Shown: positions 40,243 to 45,661 of the stretch, piece after piece
Layout of the letters: every line of letters begins with the position of its first letter
Numbering within the stretch: the first letter of the stretch is position 1
Origin: Rheinheimera sp. 1928-s
Lineage (GTDB): Bacteria > Pseudomonadota > Gammaproteobacteria > Enterobacterales > Alteromonadaceae
Length of the DNA stretch: 45,661 nt
Reading direction: 5' to 3'
Assembly (NCBI RefSeq): GCF_029269265.1
Contig: NZ_JARIXP010000014.1
Location: forward strand, 1-45,661
Notes under the pieces: generated by a model
What the model saw: the letters and a program-made list of their open reading frames with translations, nothing else
Told to the model about the DNA's origin: nothing
Databases searched by the model: none
Made by a program: the position numbers and the translations under genes

Positions 40243-40616
40243 GCTTGGAAAAAACAACACCAGTATCTGTTCTGCTGGTATGGCTTTCAAACCAGAGGCT
40301 GGATGCAACTGTAGAAAAGAAAGCTCAGAGCCAGTTAGAAACCGCACTTACTGAAAGTGGCTATTCATTCGTTCGTGAAAAACGCTTGTCTGATAGCGAT
40401 ATCGTTGATTTTTACCTGACGATTGACGGCTGTAAAGTTGCTTTAGAGTTGAAGGCCAAAGCGCAGCGCATCCGGATCTATCGCCAACTTGAGCGCTATG
40501 CAAAACATGAATCTGTGGACGCAGTGGTTCTACTGACAGCAACAGCAATGCAGTTACCTGCACTTATTGAAGGTAAACCCGCTTTTGTATCATCGATGGG
40601 AGCCGGCTGGTTATGA
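40239..40616 (+). CDS. PD-(D/E)XK-like nuclease domain protein
   Basis: A 125-residue protein with the nuclease signature: Asp57 in I-V-D-F and Glu70-Leu-Lys72 in A-L-E-L-K-A-K, on adjacent strands. An N-terminal helix and a C-terminal R-Q-L-E-R-Y helix complete a minimal fold. It starts in overlap with the gene upstream and ends in overlap with the SNF2 helicase, so the pair is translationally coupled. It probably nicks or cuts DNA for the helicase, perhaps in replication or anti-restriction. Fold assigned by motif only. Confidence 0.75.
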   Translation: MSLEKTTPVSVLLVWLSNQRLDATVEKKAQSQLETALTESGYSFVREKRLSDSDIVDFYLTIDGCKVALELKAKAQRIRIYRQLERYAKHESVDAVVLLTATAMQLPALIEGKPAFVSSMGAGWL

Positions 40617-42283
40617 TAAAAACTTACGGTAAGTTAAGCCTGGTGGATAACAAATGGATCATGACAGCCATTCCGCCTCATGTAGCCATAAGACTGAAAC
40701 ACTTATTCCCACGGATCCCTAAATGGCAATCCGGCGAATTCACCTTTCCCAACGACTCAGCTCACTGTGCTGATCTGTCGTGGTTCCAGCAGCGCTACCC
40801 CATGCAGATGTCAGGTAGCGATAGCATCAGCCTGAACAATGGCCGGATTAGTTTTGAAAACACCCAGGCTCGGATGGAAGTAATACTGCGGCCTGATTAT
40901 AAGCCTGCAGATCGCCATGGGTTAAAAGAAGGGCAACAGATCCGGCAGTATCAGGGTCAAGCGATAGACTTAACGCTGGCGCGGTTGGCTCTTTTGCTGG
41001 GTGATGATGTTGGCCTTGGCAAAACCTACACCACAGCCGGACTTTTACTTGAAGCTGGTACAGTGCCTGCTGCAGTCGTTATGCAAACCCATTTACAGGC
41101 GCAGTGGCAAGAGAAAATAGAAAGCTTCACTACGTTAAAGGTTCACAAAATTAAAGGTACCAAACCATACAGCCTGCCACCAGCAGACGTTTATCTGTAC
41201 CGCTATAGTCAGCTACTGGGTTGGATAGATACCTTTTCTGATGGGTTCTTTAAAACCGTAGCATATGACGAAATACAGGAACTGCGGACCGGTACCAAGA
41301 GCGGCAAAGGCGAAGCTGCAAAACTACTATCTGATTCATCACAATACAAATTAGGGCTATCAGCCACACCTATTTACAACTATGGCGCCGAAATCTGGAA
41401 CATCATGCAGTTTCTGGACAGCTCACTTTTAGGATCGTTTGACGAATTTACCCGTGAATGGTGTAAGGACGACAAGCAAGTAGCAGACCCTGAGGCGTTG
41501 GGTTCTTACCTGCGTGAACAAAACGTAATGCTACGCCGCACTAAGCGTGATGTTGGCCAACAGATGCCGCCAATTAATTCGATCATTGAACATGTCGAAG
41601 CAGACGAAAAAGCCATTAAATCTATCGACGAATTAGCCAGGCAGCTGGCGCTTAAAACAGTGTCTGGCTCCTTTATGGAGCGTGGCCGCGCTGGCCGTGA
41701 ATTGGACCTGCTGTTGCGCCATGCAACCGGAGTATCAAAGGCTCTCAGCGTTGCACGTTACGCCAGCATTCTGGCTGAAAACGGAGTGCCGTTTATGCTG
41801 ATGGGCTGGCACCGTGATGTGTATGACATTTGGCTGAAGGAGCTGGCCAGATTCAAACCTGTTATGTACACAGGCAGCGAATCTGAAGCACAGAAAAACG
41901 AAGCCAAGCGCCGTTTTGTTGAAGGTGAAACCAACATCTTCATTATGTCGCTGCGAAGTGGCGCTGGCCTTGATGGCCTGCAGTTCCGTTGTTCAACCGT
42001 ACTGTTTGGCGAGTTGGACTGGTCCCCTAAAGTGCATGAGCAAATCATTGGTCGTTTGGACCGTGAAGGCCAGCAAGAGCAGATCACTGCTGTTTACCTG
42101 AATACTGATGAAGGTTCAGATCCGCCGATGGTTGAACTGCTGGGCCTGAAACAATCTCAAGCCACTGGCATTATAGACCCGGGCAAACAGCTTGAAGCCA
42201 GGCATTCAGATAAAACCCGTATTCAAGCGCTGGCCGAACGCTACCTTGCCAGTCGCAATGCAGCAGTTAAGGAGTCAGCATAA
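40613..42283 (+). CDS. SNF2-family DEAD-like helicase
   Basis: A 556-residue ATPase. Motif I D-D-V-G-L-G-K-T (131-138); Walker B D-E-I-Q (219-222) in place of DEAH; motif III L-S-A-T-P (249-253); and a C-terminal motif VI-like Q-I-I-G-R-L-D-R-E-G-Q. The N-terminal ~110 residues resemble a HARP/SNF2 accessory region. It would translocate on or remodel DNA, directed by the small nuclease upstream. Confidence 0.88.
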   Translation: MIKTYGKLSLVDNKWIMTAIPPHVAIRLKHLFPRIPKWQSGEFTFPNDSAHCADLSWFQQRYPMQMSGSDSISLNNGRISFENTQARMEVILRPDYKPADRHGLKEGQQIRQYQGQAIDLTLARLALLLGDDVGLGKTYTTAGLLLEAGTVPAAVVMQTHLQAQWQEKIESFTTLKVHKIKGTKPYSLPPADVYLYRYSQLLGWIDTFSDGFFKTVAYDEIQELRTGTKSGKGEAAKLLSDSSQYKLGLSATPIYNYGAEIWNIMQFLDSSLLGSFDEFTREWCKDDKQVADPEALGSYLREQNVMLRRTKRDVGQQMPPINSIIEHVEADEKAIKSIDELARQLALKTVSGSFMERGRAGRELDLLLRHATGVSKALSVARYASILAENGVPFMLMGWHRDVYDIWLKELARFKPVMYTGSESEAQKNEAKRRFVEGETNIFIMSLRSGAGLDGLQFRCSTVLFGELDWSPKVHEQIIGRLDREGQQEQITAVYLNTDEGSDPPMVELLGLKQSQATGIIDPGKQLEARHSDKTRIQALAERYLASRNAAVKESA

Positions 42284-42744
42284 TGGCCTACGCAAAAGAC
42301 ACACAAGTTAGCCAAACAGCCAGCCTGTTGGAAATTGAAAAGGTGTTGGCCAGATACGGCGCCGATCAATTCATGTACGGAAAGACAGGCCAATACGCTG
42401 TTATCGGTTTTGTTATGTCTGGCCGTCAAGTGCGGATCACTGTGCCACTGCCAGATAAAGCCGACCGACAGTTCTGGACTTCCGAAACAGGCCGAGCCCG
42501 CACTGAGTCAGTTGCACTCAAAGAGTGGGAACAGGCCTGTAAGCAAAAGTACCGTGCCCTTTCGCTGGTAGTTAAAGCAAAGCTGGAAGCAGTTGAAGCC
42601 GGGATCACCACATTTGAAGAAGAGTTCATGGCTCACCTGGTGCTACCAGGTGGCCAGACAGTAGGCCAACGCCTGCTGCCAGAAATTGATGAAGCGCAGC
42701 GCACTGGCAAGATGCCGCCACTATTGCCAAACCTTGGGGGTTAA
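42283..42744 (+). CDS. Conserved-looking phage protein, unknown
   Basis: A 153-residue soluble protein. It has Y-G-A-D-Q-F-M-Y-G near 26, V-I-G-F-V-M-S-G-R near 43, a K-E-W-E-Q-A-C-K-Q-K-Y-R-A-L helix near 88 and L-V-L-P-G-G-Q-T-V-G near 120. From general knowledge this layout recurs next to helicase genes in many phages, with no known role. It starts at the last base of the helicase stop. Confidence 0.75.
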   Translation: MAYAKDTQVSQTASLLEIEKVLARYGADQFMYGKTGQYAVIGFVMSGRQVRITVPLPDKADRQFWTSETGRARTESVALKEWEQACKQKYRALSLVVKAKLEAVEAGITTFEEEFMAHLVLPGGQTVGQRLLPEIDEAQRTGKMPPLLPNLGG

Positions 42745-42745
42745 G

Positions 42746-42991
42746 ATGTCTCAGTCCACAAACCAACACAATGTTTTAACGACCAGCCAAGTGTGTACAC
42801 GTTATGGCTGGAGTGAAACTACGCTATGGCGGCGGCAAAGAACAAACGACTACGGAATCCCTTTCCCACTCGCCGACTTTGATGGTCGACCAAATAAATG
42901 GCTGGAGAGTACCTTACTAGCCTGGGAGGAAGAAAACCGGAAGAACAAAAGACTAAAACAGGATGACTTGATTAAGACCACCGCCGCGTAG
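42746..42991 (+). CDS. AlpA/excisionase-like HTH protein
   Basis: An 81-residue MerR/AlpA-type winged helix (about 9-60: V-L-T-T-S-Q-V-C, Y-G-W-S-E-T-T-L-W-R-R). It begins one base after the previous stop; the longer frame upstream is a shadow. It is the last gene of the early operon, one gene away from the integrase, so it is the best excisionase candidate. It could also act as a regulator of integrase. Confidence 0.8.
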   Translation: MSQSTNQHNVLTTSQVCTRYGWSETTLWRRQRTNDYGIPFPLADFDGRPNKWLESTLLAWEEENRKNKRLKQDDLIKTTAA

Positions 42992-43002
42992 CGGCTGAGT
43001 GG

Positions 43003-43866
43003 TCACTCAACTGAATTATCTTCGTATACAACAGATTCAATCAGCGCACACCTGACACGACCAAGTTTATTGAGATTACAGATTACGTTATTGTCTTTTG
43101 CTAAGGTAGCCAACAATCGACCTATACAGTCAACCGAGTCAGCGTCATTCCAATCAAAAAAAGTTTCATTGGTCATGAATTCAAAAGTAGTCCCTTCAAA
43201 ACTCTGTATCTCAATGTTCGGATTAGTTTTATCTAAAATCGCAACTTTTATAATCGAGTTTGGTAATACCTTAACCTCTGACGATTTTTTTGAATCAGAA
43301 AAACTTCCAATTTTGTATAAAATTGCGAATTTGGCTGCATCTCGAAGAAAGACAGTTAGCTCCCCTAAATTCATCGTCAGTTTTAGCGAATCAACTCGCT
43401 CATATTGCTCTCTTGTAGAATTTACTTTTGCAAATAGAGAATCACGATTTCGTTCAAGGTCAGCGTATTCTGATTGCAGTTTCTCCAATTTCATCTGCTC
43501 TATATTTTGAGCATAGACTGTGTCAAAACCATCTTTGTTTCTCTTTGTGAAAGAAATACAGTGTTTCAGAAAAAAATATCGCCACCCTGATAAAAGTGAC
43601 GAAACAGAGCTAAAAAACAAAGTTAACAAAACACTGACCAGCAAAGGTAACCAAAAACTATAATCCCAATTTGCGAGCAGTCTATAATCGTAATGGTCAG
43701 TGCTAAGATAAAAATAAAACAAAAAATCCCTGTTGAAAATACACCATGAAAACACGAAGGACATAAGAAACGGGGACTCTATTCGCTCTTTGAGATAGCT
43801 TAATATGCTATCGATTGGCCCCTCAGGTTCTGAAACGTTAATTTTTTTACCACCGTCACCCGCCAT
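43003..43866 (-). CDS. Membrane/coiled-coil protein, candidate moron
   Basis: A 287-residue protein. After a short polar N-terminus come two transmembrane helices (about 32-55 and 70-92, with the aromatic motif F-V-F-S-W-C-I-F-N). A coiled coil follows (about 120-165), then a soluble C-terminal domain (about 165-287). The pattern R-I-E-S-P-F-L-M-S-F-V-F-S-W resembles a family seen in prophages and defence islands. It is AT-rich and lies between excisionase and integrase on the opposite strand from the early operon, so it may be expressed in the prophage state. An exclusion or defence role is plausible but unproven. Confidence 0.7.
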   Translation of the reverse strand: MAGDGGKKINVSEPEGPIDSILSYLKERIESPFLMSFVFSWCIFNRDFLFYFYLSTDHYDYRLLANWDYSFWLPLLVSVLLTLFFSSVSSLLSGWRYFFLKHCISFTKRNKDGFDTVYAQNIEQMKLEKLQSEYADLERNRDSLFAKVNSTREQYERVDSLKLTMNLGELTVFLRDAAKFAILYKIGSFSDSKKSSEVKVLPNSIIKVAILDKTNPNIEIQSFEGTTFEFMTNETFFDWNDADSVDCIGRLLATLAKDNNVICNLNKLGRVRCALIESVVYEDNSVE

Positions 43867-43949
43867 ACCTGGCTCCTTAAAATTGTTTTCCCCAAAATAT
43901 CAGATAGGCACTTAGACAGACAATCTAATTAAACTGTGTTACAAACAAA

Positions 43950-45188
43950 CTATGAAGCTCGGTTGATTTTGAACGAAACAACATTCTGCTCTTTGTTTAA
44001 AAGCTGCAAATGGTTATACCAGGTAATGTAAGCGTGTTCCTGATCCTTTAGATAATCGTGTTTGTTGTACACAGCCATTACGCCAGCAAGCTTGTGGCCA
44101 AGCATTTTTTCGATGATATACGGCGGAATGCCGAGTTCCGACAACGAAGTGTCTAACGTTCGGCGGCAGTCGTGCAGGCCCCAAGTAGCTAAACCAAGAT
44201 GCTCAGAAATCCGGTTGGTGATGTTTACGAGGCTTTGGCCGCTGACAGGTTTATCTTTACCATTGTTGTAAGCGTCCTCAACGGGTACCAAATATTGCGA
44301 GTTGGGGAAAAAATCAATTAAACGCTGAATATATGGCATGAACGGTTCCGGTATTGGGCGGCGAACGGTATGGCCTGCTTTTGTATCCGAAGCCGTCCAG
44401 ACTCTGTTTTTTAAATCCCAGTCCGATTTCAGTGAAGAGCGTAGCTCAACTGTACGACAACCGTATAGAAGCACAAGAATTGTAACCAAGCGATTTCTGG
44501 CACCGATTAAATTGGTTTCGTGCAGATATGGCCAAAGAAGCTTCAGTTCTGAATCGACCAGCCGGCGCTCTCCTACACTCTCCTTTTTGCCAATATCTGC
44601 AACTCGCAAATCATCTAAGGCCCTGCAGTCAGCAAAACGGTGAACCCGGCAAAAACGTAAAGCCTGTTTCAACTTACTAAGCAATATACCTGCCTGAACT
44701 GACGCATGCTCTCCATCAACACCTTTCATATCTTTGAACATTGCGATCCAGTGCCTGGTTTCAGTTTTCTCCAGCGGCACTTCACCCATGAACGGGTAAA
44801 CGTGGTTAACAAACAACTTTCTCACCTTGCCTGCTGATTTAAGGTTTTTATCGACGTACTCAGTTAACCAATAGTCTATGGCCATTCGCACTGTCACTGG
44901 GCCAAGGTTGAGTTGTGTACCAATTTTCTTTTCGAAGCGAGGATCGATACCTTTGTCTGCATTGCGTTTAGCAGCGGCGTTACGCTCTCTGGCTTCACTT
45001 AAGCTGAGATCTGGGTAATTACCGAACCGGATCCGTACAGGACTGCCCTGCCAGCGATACCGACGCTGGAACGTGATCAAACCCTTAGGTGATATCCGGA
45101 CAGACAACCCATCACGGTCAGCTATTTCTGCTGGACCATTGTAAGGTTTGCCGCTAATGCTTCGTAGTTTGGTGTCGCTGAGTGCCAT
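43950..45188 (-). CDS. int: Tyrosine integrase (P4-like, DUF4102 type)
   Basis: A 412-residue integrase. The N-terminal arm-binding/DUF4102-like region (about 1-90: L-S-V-R-I-S-P-K-G, F-Q-R-R-Y-R-W) precedes a core-binding domain and the catalytic domain: Arg245 (G-C-R-T-V-E-L), Lys270, His339-x-x-Arg342, His365 and nucleophile Tyr374. I start it at 45188 (M-A-L-S-D-T-K), the usual family start; the upstream in-frame codon is not supported. Paired TTGGTACACA repeats lie just upstream. It would integrate and, with the AlpA-like protein, excise the phage. Confidence 0.94.
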   Translation of the reverse strand: MALSDTKLRSISGKPYNGPAEIADRDGLSVRISPKGLITFQRRYRWQGSPVRIRFGNYPDLSLSEARERNAAAKRNADKGIDPRFEKKIGTQLNLGPVTVRMAIDYWLTEYVDKNLKSAGKVRKLFVNHVYPFMGEVPLEKTETRHWIAMFKDMKGVDGEHASVQAGILLSKLKQALRFCRVHRFADCRALDDLRVADIGKKESVGERRLVDSELKLLWPYLHETNLIGARNRLVTILVLLYGCRTVELRSSLKSDWDLKNRVWTASDTKAGHTVRRPIPEPFMPYIQRLIDFFPNSQYLVPVEDAYNNGKDKPVSGQSLVNITNRISEHLGLATWGLHDCRRTLDTSLSELGIPPYIIEKMLGHKLAGVMAVYNKHDYLKDQEHAYITWYNHLQLLNKEQNVVSFKINRAS

Positions 45189-45200
45189 GTTAAAGCCGAT

Positions 45201-45221
45201 TTGGTACACATTTGGTACACA
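45201..45221 (+). repeat. Second pair of TTGGTACACA repeats at the integrase start
   Basis: Two copies of TTGGTACACA start 11 bases apart (45201-45210 and 45212-45221), just upstream of the integrase ATG. They repeat the pair at 84-105. Binding here could let integrase both recombine the site and repress its own promoter. Confidence 0.55.
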
Positions 45222-45363
45222 GTTTGTCTGATAGTAAGTGATAGATCAATGAAAAGGTGTGAAATGATAAAGAGTGAAAACCACTGAAAACACCAGAATT
45301 GGCGTGGCTTACATGGAAGTTTATGAACTAATGCGAAAACAGGTGAAATACAGAGGGGGACTT
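45222..45363. other. Probable attP core region
   Basis: A 142-base non-coding stretch that continues into bases 1-83 across the circle junction and lies between the two pairs of putative arm sites. The attP core is probably here. I cannot define it without the host junction; no tRNA 3' end is recognisable. Confidence 0.45.
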
Positions 45364-45661
45364 ATACCAAGGGCCACGTTGTTGAATGGTATAATGCAGA
45401 TTTTATGCGCCTTACGTGCCAGTAGATGACCCCCACTAAGAGCCATTTGGTACACAGCTTGGTACACAAAATTTATCCTGCAAGCGGCATGATAGCAAAA
45501 CTAAGACCATATTCACAGAAGCTATAATCTGACATCATTAGCTTATTACCGCAGAAAACTTAAAGTGTGAGATTAAAATGAGTTCTGAAAATATTTCGCT
45601 TTTGTCTTTAGCTATATCTCTGGCGGCTTTTTATTTAAGTTTTATAGCTTACCGAGCAGAC
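45364..45661. repeat. 298-bp terminal direct repeat, second copy
   Basis: Exact copy of bases 1-298. It includes the first 28 codons of the membrane-anchored protein gene (ATG at 45578), cut by the window edge. This should not be counted as a separate truncated gene; it is the same locus read again across the circle junction. Confidence 0.93.

Noticed and set aside
45578-45661. Truncated second copy of the membrane-anchored gene
   Set aside because: It is the same locus seen again because the window overlaps its own start.

Overview
The window looks like one complete temperate siphovirus genome. Its last 298 bases (45364-45661) repeat its first 298 exactly, so it is best read as a circle of about 45,363 bp with overlapping ends: a circular assembly or an excised prophage. 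The structural half follows phage lambda gene for gene. The host is probably a gammaproteobacterium, given a consensus LexA box, an RdgC homologue, a BamE-like lipoprotein and lambda-type morphogenesis. The flavour is Alteromonadales-like, but I cannot name a genus.

Layout, in window coordinates. (1) Attachment region and accessory island, 45189-45363 joined to 1-3608. It holds paired TTGGTACACA repeats beside the integrase, a membrane-anchored beta protein, a broken tRNA-like sequence, a tail-anchored protein, a LexA-controlled divergent pair (small conserved protein and SRAP/HMCES-type DNA-crosslink protein), and a zinc-ribbon protein with a HEPN-like RxxxxH motif. (2) Late module on the minus strand, 24829 down to 3727: SAR endolysin, Rz, overlapping Rz1, holin, candidate cos, then Nu1, A, W, B, C with nested Nu3, D, E, FI, FII, Z, a membrane moron, U, V, G/GT with a -1 frameshift, H, M, L, K, a probable I-J fusion, tailspike and a small last gene. 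(3) Replication and middle operon on the minus strand, 31547 down to 24999: Cro-like HTH, zinc ribbon, a structured non-coding stretch, an O/DnaT-like initiator, a DnaC-like loader, a second full tyrosine recombinase, a RuvC-like resolvase, a small HTH and a Q-like protein. (4) Lysogeny and immunity region, 31548-34219: BamE-like lipoprotein, repressor-like HTH, two membrane proteins and a repeat protein. (5) Plus-strand early operon, 34220-42991: small proteins, RdgC, three DNA methyltransferases in a row (two N6-adenine, one C5-cytosine), a PD-(D/E)XK-like nuclease, an SNF2-type helicase and an AlpA-like probable excisionase. It is followed by a convergent membrane/coiled-coil moron and the integrase.

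The genes fit together as follows. Both early promoters carry the same operator half-site (TGAGATATT) just downstream of a TTGCA-type -35 box. More copies of ATCTCA-N4-xGAGAT sit in three intergenic regions, so one repressor probably silences both arms. The Q-like protein, two tandem terminators before lysis, and further terminators inside the late operon (14511, 6305) suggest processive antitermination of a very long late transcript. The three methyltransferases probably protect phage DNA. With the nuclease and SNF2 helicase they form a cassette whose composition recalls methylation-linked defence systems.

Most structural and enzymatic calls rest on recognisable motifs plus lambda synteny. 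Functions of the small early and accessory proteins are unknown. No searches or folding calculations were run.
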